A DNA stretch of 36,677 bases from Gammaproteobacteria bacterium. GTDB lineage: Bacteria; Actinomycetota; Acidimicrobiia; Spongiisociales; UBA4744. The translations under genes were made by a program, and so were the position numbers. Positions 16,449-25,154 of the stretch are shown here, piece by piece. Location of the stretch: positions 1-36,677 of the forward strand of contig JAACED010000029.1 of NCBI GenBank assembly GCA_011682695.1. The letters run 5' to 3'. Below the pieces are notes generated by a model. The model was not told the DNA's origin. It ran no database searches and worked only from the letters and a program-made list of their open reading frames with translations. Positions within the stretch are counted from its first letter, which is position 1. Each line of letters starts with the position of its first letter.

Positions 16449-18816
16449 ACGCCTCGAGCTCTCCGGTTTCACCGCGTTCAGGGAGCCCACCGAGGTCGAC
16501 TTCACCGGAGCGGACCTGTTCGCTCTCACCGGGCCGACCGGATCGGGCAAGTCGAGCATCATCGACGCCATCGTCTTCGCCCTGTACGGCTCCGTTCCCC
16601 GGTACGGCGACCGCCGGACCGTCGAGCCGGTCATCACTCTCGGCAAGGTCGAGGCGCGCATCCGCTTCGACTTCACGATCGGTGAGGAGCACTACACGGC
16701 GGTCAGGGTCGTCCGCCGACTCAAGAAAGGGGCGACCACGGCCGAAGCCCGGCTCGAACACGACGGAACCGTGATTGCCTCGGGAGCCGACGAGGTCACC
16801 GACGCCGTCCAACGACTCCTCGGTCTCTCCTACGACCACTTCGTCAAGAGTGTCGTCCTGCCCCAAGGCAGATTCGCCGCTTTCCTTCACGACAAACCGA
16901 CCGACCGTCAAAAGCTCCTCCGAGAACTCCTCGACCTCGGTGTCTACGAGCGGGTGCGAGAGCACGCACGAGACAGGAAGATCGCAACGCAGCAGAAGGC
17001 CGCCATGCTCGAAGCCCAGATCGCCGAGCTGGCCGGCGCAACCGAGGAAGCCGAGGCCGACGCGGTCGGACGAGTCAGGGACCTCGAAGCGCTCTTGAAG
17101 GTCGTCGAAGAGGCGACCGAGAAGATCGTCACACTGCAAACCGACGCCGAAACATGGGCGCGGCAAGCCAAGGAAGCTCAGGCAGAACTCGACCTCCTCG
17201 AGGGTCTCGAAGTCCCCGGCGGTCTCGACCAACTCGCTGCCAAGACCGTCGCCGTCAGGCAAGAACGCGGCAAGGCCGAAGAAGCCTTGAAGCTCGTCAG
17301 AGAGAAGTGTCGGCAGGTCGAGAAGCATCTCGAGACGCTTCCCAAACTCGCCGACCTCGAGAAGCTCGGTGAAGCGCATCAGGCATTCGCGCGCGCCGAA
17401 CGGCGGCTCGCCCAGCTCGGCGCTCAAAGTGCAGAGGCGCGTACCGGCGTGGTCGAAGCAGCAGGGAAGCTCGAGGCGGCGCAAGCCGCGTTGCAGGACG
17501 CCAAGGCGTCGGCCGCAGCACTCCGACAGGCACACACGGCACACGAACTCGCCACGACCTTGCGCACGGGCGAACCCTGCCCCGTCTGCAACAGGACCGT
17601 GGAGGCGGTCCCGCATCGGGAGACACCGGCGGACCTCGCGGGGGCGCTCGCCACGCTGCACGACGCGGAACAGGCACACCTTGGCGCGCAACGTCTCCAT
17701 GCGAGCTTCACGGCGAAGCTCGAAGCGCTGACGGCTCAGGAAGCCGTAGCCGCTCGGGAGGTCGAAGATCTGCGCGAGCGGATCACCGGTCGGCCCGACG
17801 AGAAGGAGGTCGCTGACCTGTACGGACAGGTCACTACAGCACAGGAGGAGGTGAGAGCAGCACGCGCAGCCGAGCAGGCGGCGATGGAGAGCCTCGGCGC
17901 TCTCGACGAGCGGATCAGACGTCTCGACGAGGCCGTCCAGGATGCACGCCGACGCTTTGACACGGTCCGGGATCGAGTCGCCGCCCTCGGACCGCCGGCA
18001 CCTCGCCGGGACGATCTTCTTGCCGACTGGACCGAGCTGGTCACCTGGGCACGGCATGCGGTGGATCATCGGTCCCGGATCGCCAAGGACGCCGCAGGGA
18101 AGGTCACGGCGGCGGAACAGGCGCTCGACGAGCAGCGTCGCGCCCTCATCGCCACCGTCGAGGAGGCCGGGCTCACCGTCGGCAGACGTCCCGTTCGTGA
18201 CGTCTGCGTCGATGCGATCGCCACCGCCAAGCTCGGTCTGGACCGGCTGCGTGCCGACCGTGTCCAGGCGGCAAAGCTCACCATCGAGGCGAAAGAGCAG
18301 CGGCGAATCGCCACGGTCGCAGGCGCTCTCGAACAGCATCTTCGGTCGAACCGGTTCGAAGCATGGCTACTGGAGGAGGCCCTCGCGGATCTCACGGTCG
18401 GTGCGAACCGACTCCTCCATGAGCTGTCCTCGGGCGCCTATTCGCTCGAATCCGAAGGCCGCGGATTCACCGTCATCGACCACCGCAACGCCGACGGGCA
18501 GCGTTCCGTGAAGACCCTCTCGGGAGGCGAGACGTTCCTCGTCTCGCTCGCATTGGCACTGTCGCTCTCCGAGCAACTCGCCGCGATGTCCCTGAGCGGG
18601 AACGCACGGCTGGAATCGATCTTCCTCGACGAAGGGTTCGGGACACTCGATCAGGAGACCCTGGACGTGGTCGCCGGCGTGGTGCATGAACTCGGGGCTA
18701 CGGGCAGAACGGTCGGGCTGATCAGCCACGTCGAGGACCTGGCCGAACAGGTGCCGACCCGCTTCCTGGTCACCAAGGACGCCGGCGGAGCCCACGTGGA
18801 ACGGATCGATACATGA
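16438..18816 (+). CDS. sbcC: Exonuclease subunit SbcC (Rad50/SMC-like ATPase)
   Basis: The 792-residue protein is the ATPase and DNA-tethering half of SbcCD. The N-terminal lobe has GPTGSGKSS (32-40) and the Q-loop region. Coiled-coil arms rich in Glu, Ala and Lys run to a zinc-hook CPVC (Cys381 and Cys384) and back. The C-terminal lobe has the signature LSGGE from residue 694 and Walker B IFLDEGFGTLD with Asp731/Glu732. At 792 residues it is clearly shorter than the 1048-residue E. coli protein because the coiled coils are short, which is common in actinobacteria. It begins at ATG 16438 inside the end of sbcD, and its stop overlaps the nurA start as ATGA. The frame is open upstream through sbcD, but that part is a shadow. 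Confidence 0.93.
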   Translation: MRPERLELSGFTAFREPTEVDFTGADLFALTGPTGSGKSSIIDAIVFALYGSVPRYGDRRTVEPVITLGKVEARIRFDFTIGEEHYTAVRVVRRLKKGATTAEARLEHDGTVIASGADEVTDAVQRLLGLSYDHFVKSVVLPQGRFAAFLHDKPTDRQKLLRELLDLGVYERVREHARDRKIATQQKAAMLEAQIAELAGATEEAEADAVGRVRDLEALLKVVEEATEKIVTLQTDAETWARQAKEAQAELDLLEGLEVPGGLDQLAAKTVAVRQERGKAEEALKLVREKCRQVEKHLETLPKLADLEKLGEAHQAFARAERRLAQLGAQSAEARTGVVEAAGKLEAAQAALQDAKASAAALRQAHTAHELATTLRTGEPCPVCNRTVEAVPHRETPADLAGALATLHDAEQAHLGAQRLHASFTAKLEALTAQEAVAAREVEDLRERITGRPDEKEVADLYGQVTTAQEEVRAARAAEQAAMESLGALDERIRRLDEAVQDARRRFDTVRDRVAALGPPAPRRDDLLADWTELVTWARHAVDHRSRIAKDAAGKVTAAEQALDEQRRALIATVEEAGLTVGRRPVRDVCVDAIATAKLGLDRLRADRVQAAKLTIEAKEQRRIATVAGALEQHLRSNRFEAWLLEEALADLTVGANRLLHELSSGAYSLESEGRGFTVIDHRNADGQRSVKTLSGGETFLVSLALALSLSEQLAAMSLSGNARLESIFLDEGFGTLDQETLDVVAGVVHELGATGRTVGLISHVEDLAEQVPTRFLVTKDAGGAHVERIDT

Positions 18817-19823
18817 GGTTCTCCGTCGAGCCGTGGGCACCCGAATACGGCACACCGGTGGCGGCGGATTTGGCCGAGACCACGACCGTTCCCGACGTCG
18901 ATATCGAGGTGCCGGCGGCCGACTGGGCTCCGCTCGAACCCGACACCGAACCGGCCCGGTCGGTGCTGTTCATCGACGGTGTACGGCGGGTCGACGCCAA
19001 CGTGTGGGTAGGGCAGGAGGACGGCGTCCCGGTGTCGGGTCTCTGTGCCACTTACGCGGCGGGAGCCGTACGCTGTGACGGAGAGGCGAAGCTGGTCGAC
19101 GCCGAGGTGCGGAGGGGATTGTTCACGTCCGCTTCCGGAGCCGAGGCCGTCGTGATGAAGCATGGGACCTACGGCGTGCGCGCGACCGCCGGATCGTCCC
19201 TGGAGGAGCTGTGGCTGGGCCTTCAACAGCGGATGGGTGATCTGGAACGTGAGGTGGCGGGCCGCCTCTGCGCCACCGAACTGATCGTCACCGATGGTCC
19301 GCTCACCGGGCGTCAGCACGTGCCCGGAGGGGTCGGATATGTCAAGACCCACCGGGTGCAGTATCTCCCTGCGGCCCTGCAGACGGTGCTGACCCGGCTC
19401 CGGCCCGGGCAGCGGACACCGCTGTTCCTGGCCACGACATCGTGGAGTCGGTACTCGTGGTACACGCGTCTGCCCGGCGGCGGGGATGCTCCGCTCGGCG
19501 GGATCGTCCGCTGCGAGGCGAGCGCCGATCAGGACACCGCCTCCGCCCGCCGACTGGCGGATCGGGTATCGGCGACTCTTCCGCGGTTCGCTTCGGTCGC
19601 TCACAAGGATCCGCGGGCTCCCCAGAACCTGTATCCGATCGGCGGTCTGGAACGGGAGTTGCGCCGGCGGTTGGGCGACCAGCAGTTGCTGTACCGGGCG
19701 CTGCGAGTGGCGGCCTCACGCAGCGACGACCATCGGGCCCGCCGAAGCTCTCCGAACACAGCCGAAATCGGGACGTTCGTATCATCTCGGCGCCGGCTTA
19801 GACTGTGGCAAGGATTGGAATAG
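18813..19823 (+). CDS. nurA: NurA-like nuclease domain protein
   Basis: The 336-residue product resembles the NurA family, an RNase H-like 5'-3' nuclease that works with HerA. Recognisable elements are SVLFIDGVRRVDA with candidate catalytic Asp55, ELIVTDGPL with Asp161, the following GYVKTHRVQYLP (common in NurA after the second acidic motif), and LYPIGGLERELRRRLGD near the C-terminus. The catalytic acid between these (motif II) cannot be placed with confidence; Glu135 or Glu146 are possible. The start overlaps sbcC by four bases (ATGA), so it is translated as part of the sbcD-sbcC-nurA operon. The last ~35 residues are basic and low in conservation character and may be a loose tail. The assignment rests on motif pattern plus context and needs a profile search. 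Confidence 0.75.
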   Translation: MRFSVEPWAPEYGTPVAADLAETTTVPDVDIEVPAADWAPLEPDTEPARSVLFIDGVRRVDANVWVGQEDGVPVSGLCATYAAGAVRCDGEAKLVDAEVRRGLFTSASGAEAVVMKHGTYGVRATAGSSLEELWLGLQQRMGDLEREVAGRLCATELIVTDGPLTGRQHVPGGVGYVKTHRVQYLPAALQTVLTRLRPGQRTPLFLATTSWSRYSWYTRLPGGGDAPLGGIVRCEASADQDTASARRLADRVSATLPRFASVAHKDPRAPQNLYPIGGLERELRRRLGDQQLLYRALRVAASRSDDHRARRSSPNTAEIGTFVSSRRRLRLWQGLE

Positions 19824-19862
19824 ATGCGACACCGGAACCCGAGATCGAGATGCGATGTCGAT

Positions 19863-19878
19863 GCAAGGATCACCTTGC
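19863..19878. other. Short perfect hairpin in the leader of the hydrogenase operon
   Basis: GCAAGG-ATCA-CCTTGC forms a perfect six-base stem with a four-base loop in the 89-base gap between nurA and the hydrogenase beta-subunit gene. It lies 34 bases before the ATG at 19913. It could be a weak terminator of the repair operon (no U tract follows), a protein-binding palindrome or a leader structure; nothing distinguishes these. Confidence 0.3.
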
Positions 19879-19912
19879 GAAGAACCAGGCCCGGGTCCGG
19901 GATGGAGCGTAG

Positions 19913-21028
19913 ATGTCTCCCAAAGTCGTAGGCGCCGATCGATTCGACTCGCTCATCTCGCTCCTGCGAGACCGCGGCTACACGGTCATCGGTCCAACGA
20001 TCCATGAGCGAACGATCGTATACGGCAAGCTCGATGGGGCCGGTGACCTCCCGATCGGCTGGATGGACGAACAAGAGGCAGGGACATACCGGCTCGTGCG
20101 ACGAGACGACGACGCCTACTTCGGTCATACGGTCGGTCCGCGAACGCTCAAGAGCTTCCTGTTTCCTGCACGGCAAACGTTGTTCACGGCCGAACACGCG
20201 GAGACCGGCCTCAGGTTCCGTTCCGAGCGACCTGCGGATTCCCGCTACGCGTTCATCGGGGTGCGGGCGTGCGAGCTCGCGGCAGTTGCCATACAAGACG
20301 AGGTCTTTCTCGGATCGGCGTTCCGTGACCAGCACTACGCCTCGGCTCGGAACGGATCGTTCACCGTTGGCGTGAATTGTGCAGTTGCCGGAGCTACCTG
20401 CTTCTGTGCTTCGATGGATACCGGCCCCCGATGCGAGAGTGGCTACGACCTCGTCGTCACCGAAGTCCTCGAGCCCGATCGCCACGAGTTCGTCATCGAG
20501 TCGGGATCCGATGCGGGGTCAGAGGTCCTCGATGCTCTCGAGGGAAGGGCCGCTACGAAAGAGGACCTGGACCGTGTCGAGGCGATCGTCGCCGTCACGG
20601 AAGCGCACATGGGCAGGTCGATGCCGAACGAGGAGGTTTACGATCTCCTGACGAATGCCCTCGAACATCCGATGTGGGAATCGATTGCCCGCCGCTGCCT
20701 GAGCTGCGCCAACTGCACGTTCGTATGTCCAACCTGTTTCTGTTCCACGACCGAGGATTCGACCAACCTGGAGGGAACGGCTTCACGGCGGCGAACGTGG
20801 GACTCGTGCTTCGGCCTCGACTTCTCGAGCCTCCACGGGCACGCGGTCCGGTCTTCTCCGAGATCCCGCTACCGCCAGTGGATGACCCACAAGCTTGCCT
20901 ACTGGTACGACCAGTTCGGCACGTCTGGCTGTGTCGGTTGCGGCAGATGTATCACGTGGTGTCCGGTCGGAATCGACATCACCGCAGAGATCGACCTTCT
21001 TCGCAACGATTCGGAGGTGACCGTGTGA
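19913..21028 (+). CDS. Group 3b [NiFe] hydrogenase / sulfhydrogenase beta subunit (iron-sulfur)
   Basis: The 371-residue electron-transfer subunit corresponds to HydB/HyhB of NADP-linked bidirectional hydrogenases. The N-terminal two thirds contain GVRACELAAVAIQDEVF and CAVAGATCFCASM, diagnostic of the beta-subunit family (also seen in anaerobic sulfite reductase subunit A). The C-terminal third is a two-cluster ferredoxin domain with CLSCANCTFVCPTCFC and CVGCGRCITWCPVGID, expected to hold two [4Fe-4S] clusters. A GGAG ribosome-binding site lies seven bases before the ATG. It heads a seven-gene operon whose genes overlap end to end. Its role is to pass electrons between the small subunit and the flavin subunit. 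Confidence 0.9.
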   Translation: MSPKVVGADRFDSLISLLRDRGYTVIGPTIHERTIVYGKLDGAGDLPIGWMDEQEAGTYRLVRRDDDAYFGHTVGPRTLKSFLFPARQTLFTAEHAETGLRFRSERPADSRYAFIGVRACELAAVAIQDEVFLGSAFRDQHYASARNGSFTVGVNCAVAGATCFCASMDTGPRCESGYDLVVTEVLEPDRHEFVIESGSDAGSEVLDALEGRAATKEDLDRVEAIVAVTEAHMGRSMPNEEVYDLLTNALEHPMWESIARRCLSCANCTFVCPTCFCSTTEDSTNLEGTASRRRTWDSCFGLDFSSLHGHAVRSSPRSRYRQWMTHKLAYWYDQFGTSGCVGCGRCITWCPVGIDITAEIDLLRNDSEVTV

Positions 21029-21480
21029 AACTCGAACGATGGCGGGAGAGAAGTCCGCTGCTCGCGGAGATGGACGATCAGTCGTTCGCGTTCCTGGAGT
21101 CCATCGCCAAAGAAATCGCCGTTCGGGAGAACGAGATCATCTTCAGAGTGAACACACCTGCAGATCGCTTCTACCTGGTGATCGAGGGCACGATCTCGCT
21201 TCGGATCGCCGGCCCGTCTCATCCACCGATCACGATCCAGACCCTTGGGGAGGGTTGCCTCCTCGGGCTGAGCTGGCGTCTGCCTCCGTACAGATGGCGG
21301 TGGACCGCACAGGCGCTCACGGATTCGAAGCTGGCGATGTTCGATGCACAGACCGTGCTGGAAGCCTGCAAGCACAATCCACAACTCGACGCCGCCCTGT
21401 GGCGTGTGGTGGCAAGGGAATCGGCGAAGAGGCTGCACAACGCCCGGCTCCAGCTCCTCGATCTGTATGGCAAGAAATAA
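21025..21480 (+). CDS. Cyclic nucleotide-binding-domain protein without DNA-binding domain, hydrogenase-associated
   Basis: The 151-residue product is a stand-alone Crp-type beta-roll. LLAEMDDQSFAFLESIAKE is the N-terminal helix region, ENEIIFRVNTPADRFYLVIEGTISL is the classical CNBD core, and GEGCLLGLSWRLPPYRW replaces the usual GExxGE/R phosphate-binding cassette. A long C helix follows, ending in LYGKK. There is no helix-turn-helix, so it is unlikely to be a transcription factor. It starts with GTG overlapping the beta-subunit stop (GTGA) and overlaps the gamma-subunit start by 14 bases, so it is made in step with the enzyme. Similar small CNBD proteins are known within actinobacterial group 3b operons. 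A regulatory or assembly role is inference. Confidence 0.85.
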   Translation: MKLERWRERSPLLAEMDDQSFAFLESIAKEIAVRENEIIFRVNTPADRFYLVIEGTISLRIAGPSHPPITIQTLGEGCLLGLSWRLPPYRWRWTAQALTDSKLAMFDAQTVLEACKHNPQLDAALWRVVARESAKRLHNARLQLLDLYGKK

Positions 21481-22345
21481 CGTGGCGGCGACGACGAGAC
21501 TTCCCGATCCCGTGGCGGTCAACGAGCCCATGCTCCCCAGATCGTTCCGGGTATCCGAACGAGTGATCGAGTTCGCCGGCACGGTGACGCTCGATCTGGT
21601 TCCAAGCGACGGAGGGCCTCCCATCGCGTTCAGGCCGGGACAATTCGCGATGATCTACGTCCATGGTGTGGGCGAAGTGCCCATCTCCATCTCGGGAGAT
21701 ACCGGAGCGCCCGGGTCGCTCGTGCATACCGTACGGGCGGTGGGGGCCGTCACGGATGCCATCGTCGGGCTCCGGCCGGGCGACGAGGTCGGCATCCGCG
21801 GACCATATGGAAGTGCGTGGCCGATGACGAGGGCGATCGACCACGACGTGGTCGTCATCGCCGGCGGACTCGGGTTGGCCCCCGTGAGGCCGGCGATCTA
21901 CCACCTTCTCGGCCACCGCGATGCCTACGGCTTCGTGTCCGTTGCCTACGGCTCGCGCACACCGGCGGACCTTCTGTACCGCAGCGAGCTGCACGACTGG
22001 AAAGCGCGGTTCGACACCAACATCCAGATCACGGTTGATCACGCAACGGCAGGCTGGAGGGGCGATGTTGGTGTCGTCACGCCGCTCATCGACCGTCTCT
22101 CGTTCGATCCCTGCTTCACGATCGCGATCGTGTGCGGTCCAGAGATCATGATGCGAATCGTCGCTCGCGACCTCATGGCTCGCGGAGTGGCCGCAGGTGA
22201 TATCTATGTGAGCCTCGAGCGCAACATGAAGTGCGCGATCGGCTTCTGCGGGCATTGCCAGTTCGGATCGTCTTTCGTGTGCAAGGACGGGCCCGTGGTC
22301 TCCTATGCGACCGTTGCCGAACGACTCGGAATGGAGGAGCTATGA
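21467..22345 (+). CDS. Group 3b [NiFe] hydrogenase gamma subunit (FAD/NAD(P)-binding)
   Basis: The 292-residue ferredoxin-NADP reductase-like subunit (HydG/HyhG) docks NADP(H). [21 protein letters not shown] is the flavin-binding barrel, [15 protein letters not shown] the flavin phosphate loop, and [13 protein letters not shown] the nucleotide-binding motif. CxxxxCGxC followed about eight residues later by a fourth Cys ([20 protein letters not shown]) binds a [2Fe-2S] cluster. I take ATG 21467, overlapping the CNBD gene. A GTG at 21482, just after that gene's stop, is equally possible because neither has a clear ribosome-binding site. The stop overlaps the small-subunit ATG (ATGA), and GGAGGAGC supplies the ribosome-binding site for that gene. 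Confidence 0.9.
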   Translation: MARNNVAATTRLPDPVAVNEPMLPRSFRVSERVIEFAGTVTLDLVPSDGGPPIAFRPGQFAMIYVHGVGEVPISISGDTGAPGSLVHTVRAVGAVTDAIVGLRPGDEVGIRGPYGSAWPMTRAIDHDVVVIAGGLGLAPVRPAIYHLLGHRDAYGFVSVAYGSRTPADLLYRSELHDWKARFDTNIQITVDHATAGWRGDVGVVTPLIDRLSFDPCFTIAIVCGPEIMMRIVARDLMARGVAAGDIYVSLERNMKCAIGFCGHCQFGSSFVCKDGPVVSYATVAERLGMEEL

Positions 22346-23127
22346 CTCCCGCCGCCGCAAATCGGCCGAGTGTGGCCGTGTGGAAATTCGCGTCGTGCGA
22401 CGGATGCCAACTGACGCTGCTCGACTGCGAGGACGAATTCCTCACGATCGCTGGAGCCGTGCACATCGCCTACTTCCCGGAGGCGACGAGAGCAGCAACA
22501 GGCGGCCCATACGACCTGTCGATCGTCGAGGGGTCTATCACGACGAGCCACGACGCAGAGCGGATCCGCGAGATCAGAGCGATGTCCAAGACACTCCTCA
22601 CAATCGGTGCTTGTGCAACCGCCGGAGGGATACAGGCCCTGAAGAACTGGGCAGATGTCGACGAGTTCATCTCGATCGTGTATGCCCACCCCGAGTACAT
22701 CAGTTCGCTCGACACCTCGACGCCGATCTCCGACCACGTCGATGTCGATATCGAACTCCGGGGCTGTCCGATCTCGAAGCATCAACTCATCGAGGTCATC
22801 GACGCGTTTCTGACAGGCCGGCGGCCGACGACTCCCACCTACAGCGTGTGTGTCGAATGCAAGCTCCGCGGCACACCGTGTGTCATGGTGTCGCACGGTA
22901 CACCGTGTATGGGTCCTGTCACCCAGGCCGGGTGCGGCGCCCTATGCCCCGCGTTCAACCGCGGCTGCTACGGGTGTTTCGGACCGAGTGAATCACCGAA
23001 CATCGAGTCGCTTCGGGAGGCGTGGCACGCGATCGGAGCGGACGATACGCAGCTCGTCCGGGCGCTGCGGACGTTCAACGCCTACTCCCGAGAGTTCAAG
23101 GAGGCGAGTGATGCCTACGCCCGGTGA
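22342..23127 (+). CDS. Group 3b [NiFe] hydrogenase small (delta) subunit
   Basis: The 261-residue small subunit, like HydD/HyhS, lacks the twin-arginine signal of periplasmic enzymes, so the enzyme is cytoplasmic. The proximal cluster ligands start with Cys19 and Cys22 in [16 protein letters not shown] and continue with GACATAGG and RGCPISKH. The medial and distal clusters are supplied by the Cys-rich C-terminal half ([36 protein letters not shown]). [22 protein letters not shown] is also a family signature. It overlaps both flanking genes and is preceded by GGAGGAGC. Confidence 0.93.
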   Translation: MTPAAANRPSVAVWKFASCDGCQLTLLDCEDEFLTIAGAVHIAYFPEATRAATGGPYDLSIVEGSITTSHDAERIREIRAMSKTLLTIGACATAGGIQALKNWADVDEFISIVYAHPEYISSLDTSTPISDHVDVDIELRGCPISKHQLIEVIDAFLTGRRPTTPTYSVCVECKLRGTPCVMVSHGTPCMGPVTQAGCGALCPAFNRGCYGCFGPSESPNIESLREAWHAIGADDTQLVRALRTFNAYSREFKEASDAYAR

Positions 23128-24433
23128 GTCCCGTGAGATCGCCGTCGACTACCTCGCCAGAGTCGAGGGCGAAGGAGCGATGTACTTGAAGATCGAGGGA
23201 GATCAGGTGAAGGACGTCCGGTTCAACATCTTCGAGCCGCCTCGGTTCTACGAAGCGGTGCTTCGTGGCAGACACTTCGCAGAAGCACCGGATATCACGG
23301 CACGTATCTGCGGCATCTGCCCTGTCGCGTACCAGACCAGTTCGGTGAATGCCATGGAGCATGCAGCCGGTGTCTCTGTCGGGGGCCAGATCAGGAATCT
23401 CAGGAAGCTTCTGTACTTCGGCGAGTGGATCGAGAGTCATTCCCTGCACGTCTACATGCTCCACACTCCCGATTTCCTCGGGTACCCGAGCGCGATCGAG
23501 ATGGCGGCCGATCTTCCCGAGGTGGTCACGAACGCCCTTCGGCTCAAGAAACTCGGCAACGACATCATGACCGCCGTTGGCGGCAGAGAGATCCATCCCA
23601 TCAACGTGAGGGTCGGGGGCTTCTACAGGGCGCCAACGAAGCGTGAGCTGCGCAACCTCGTCGACGAGCTTCAGTGGGCGACAGAAACAGCAGAGGAAAC
23701 CGTCTCGTTGGTAGCCGGGTTCGAGTTCCCCGATTTCGACATGGACTACGAGTTCGTGGCGCTCTATCACCCCGACGAGTACGCCATCACCGATGGGCGC
23801 ATCATCTCCAATCGGGGCCTCGACATCGACGTGGCAGAGTGGCGCGACCACTTCGAGGAGTCACACGTCGAATGGTCCAACGCTCTGCACGCGAGGATCA
23901 AGGATCGGGGTAGGTACCTCGTCGGGCCGATGGCCAGGTTCGCGCTCAGCGGCGAACAACTCGCACCGCGGGCGAAGGAAGCCGCAGCCGCCGTGGGTCT
24001 CACTCCTGGCGTGTCGAACCCGTTCAAGAGCATCATCGTTCGGGCGGTGGAGATCGTCCACGCATGTGATGAGGCGCTCAGGATCATCAACGCCTACGAA
24101 CCGCCCGAGACGCCGTTCGTCACGGTCGAACCGCGCTCTGCGATCGGCCATGGAGCGAGTGAGGCGCCTCGCGGACTGCTGTACCACCGGTATGAGATCG
24201 ATGCAGGGGGCCTGATCACTGACGCTCAGATCGTGCCTCCAACGTCGCAGAACCAGGCATCGATCGAGGAGGATCTGCGCAAGTTCGTGCCAGGACGGAC
24301 GCATCTGGACGATGACACCCTGCAGTGGCAGCTGGAGCAAGCCATCAGGAACTACGACCCGTGCATTTCATGCGCAACGCACTTCCTCGACCTCACGGTG
24401 GAAAGGGTCGGCGACACATGGCGCGCAGACTGA
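23111..24433 (+). CDS. Group 3b [NiFe] hydrogenase large (alpha) subunit, catalytic
   Basis: The 440-residue subunit carries the NiFe(CN)2CO active site. The N-terminal ligand motif is [14 protein letters not shown] (Cys67, Cys70). The C-terminal motif is DPCISCATH (Cys418, Cys421, His424), followed by a 16-residue tail that the maturation protease should remove after His424. Other family features are the N-terminal [17 protein letters not shown] and [15 protein letters not shown]. The Ser/Cys pattern and gene order match cytoplasmic NADP-linked group 3b enzymes, which oxidise H2 or evolve it as a sink for reductant and can reduce polysulfide. The ATG lies inside the end of the small-subunit gene (17-base overlap). 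Confidence 0.95.
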   Translation: MPTPGESREIAVDYLARVEGEGAMYLKIEGDQVKDVRFNIFEPPRFYEAVLRGRHFAEAPDITARICGICPVAYQTSSVNAMEHAAGVSVGGQIRNLRKLLYFGEWIESHSLHVYMLHTPDFLGYPSAIEMAADLPEVVTNALRLKKLGNDIMTAVGGREIHPINVRVGGFYRAPTKRELRNLVDELQWATETAEETVSLVAGFEFPDFDMDYEFVALYHPDEYAITDGRIISNRGLDIDVAEWRDHFEESHVEWSNALHARIKDRGRYLVGPMARFALSGEQLAPRAKEAAAAVGLTPGVSNPFKSIIVRAVEIVHACDEALRIINAYEPPETPFVTVEPRSAIGHGASEAPRGLLYHRYEIDAGGLITDAQIVPPTSQNQASIEEDLRKFVPGRTHLDDDTLQWQLEQAIRNYDPCISCATHFLDLTVERVGDTWRAD

Positions 24434-24840
24434 TCGGGATCGGTAACCCGGACCGCGGCGACGATGCCGCAGGGTGGGAGGTTGCAGCCAAGGTTGCTGC
24501 GTGGTCCGTGGAACGGCGCATTGCAGGGTCATTCGACATGCTCGAGATGTGGGACGAGGACGACGAGGTTGTCATCGTCGACGCGATGCGATCAGGGGCA
24601 CCTCCGGGGACGGTACACAGGTTCGATGCGTTGGCGGATCGCCTGCCGGTCGGTGCATTCTCGTCAACACATGCGTTCGGACCGGCAGCAGTCATCGAAC
24701 TCGCGAGGACGATGGACCGACTACCTCGTTCCTTGGTCGTCTACGGCATCGAGGCAGGGCAGGTCGGACATGGGACGGCGATGTCACCGGCCGTCGCGAC
24801 CGCAGTATCAGAGGTGGCGAAGGAGCTGGAAGATGCATGA
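24418..24840 (+). CDS. [NiFe] hydrogenase maturation protease (HycI/HoxW family)
   Basis: The 140-residue aspartic-type endopeptidase trims the C-terminal tail of the large subunit after nickel insertion. The N-terminal [14 protein letters not shown] is the family signature, with Asp in GNPDRGDD as nickel-sensing ligand candidates. [20 protein letters not shown] and STHAFG (His ligand) follow. The usual conserved Glu of GNxxxxDDG is replaced here by Asp12, as in other GNPDRGDD members. It overlaps the large-subunit gene by 16 bases and the hypA-like gene by eight, so its own substrate is encoded immediately upstream. Confidence 0.9.
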   Translation: MARRLIGIGNPDRGDDAAGWEVAAKVAAWSVERRIAGSFDMLEMWDEDDEVVIVDAMRSGAPPGTVHRFDALADRLPVGAFSSTHAFGPAAVIELARTMDRLPRSLVVYGIEAGQVGHGTAMSPAVATAVSEVAKELEDA

Positions 24841-25102
24841 AGCCAAACTCGTTGGCGACCTCGTGTCTGAAGTGGAAAAGGTTGCGCTGGCGAATGCCGC
24901 GGGACATGTCGAGCGCATCCGCATCGAGATCGGCGCGTTGAGCCATGTGATGCCCGAGACACTGAAGGGACACTTCGAGATCCTCGCACAGGGATCTCCG
25001 GCGCAGGACGCTCATCTGGACATCACGAAGTCGGACGATCACACGGCGAAGGATGCATTCGATGTGCGCCTGGTATCGATCGTGGTCGGGAGCGCCTGGT
25101 GA
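24833..25102 (+). CDS. HypA-like hydrogenase nickel-insertion protein lacking the zinc domain
   Basis: The 89-residue product begins with the HypA signature MHEAKLV, where the N-terminal Met-His-Glu binds nickel. It continues with a recognisable HypA fold (VERIRIEIGALSHVMPETLKGHFE). In normal HypA (about 113-120 residues) two CxxC pairs form a structural zinc site after this. Here that domain is missing, and the chain passes from HLDITKSDDHTAKDA directly to FDVRLVSIVVG, which looks like the final HypA strand. I see no frameshift that would restore cysteines downstream. It is the last gene of the hydrogenase operon and overlaps the protease gene. hypB-F must be elsewhere. Confidence 0.8.
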   Translation: MHEAKLVGDLVSEVEKVALANAAGHVERIRIEIGALSHVMPETLKGHFEILAQGSPAQDAHLDITKSDDHTAKDAFDVRLVSIVVGSAW

Positions 25103-25154
25103 TCCGGTCGAGTGCGGCTTGCCCTCCGTATGCGACGCTCACCGTGACAGGGAA

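Noticed and set aside
16360-18339. Long open frame (659 codons) on the minus strand opposite sbcC
   Set aside because: It has no recognisable domain and mirrors the codon bias of sbcC, whose Walker, zinc-hook and signature motifs are all in place.
19805-19820. TGGCAAGGATTGGA, resembling a sigma-54 -24/-12 promoter ahead of the hydrogenase operon
   Set aside because: It lacks the GC doublet at -12, and actinobacteria generally lack sigma-54; chance similarity is more likely.
25053-25140. A CxxxxxxC stretch in another frame after the short hypA, possibly the lost zinc domain by frameshift
   Set aside because: The spacing does not fit CxxC-x12-CxxC, and the existing frame already ends with the normal HypA terminal strand.
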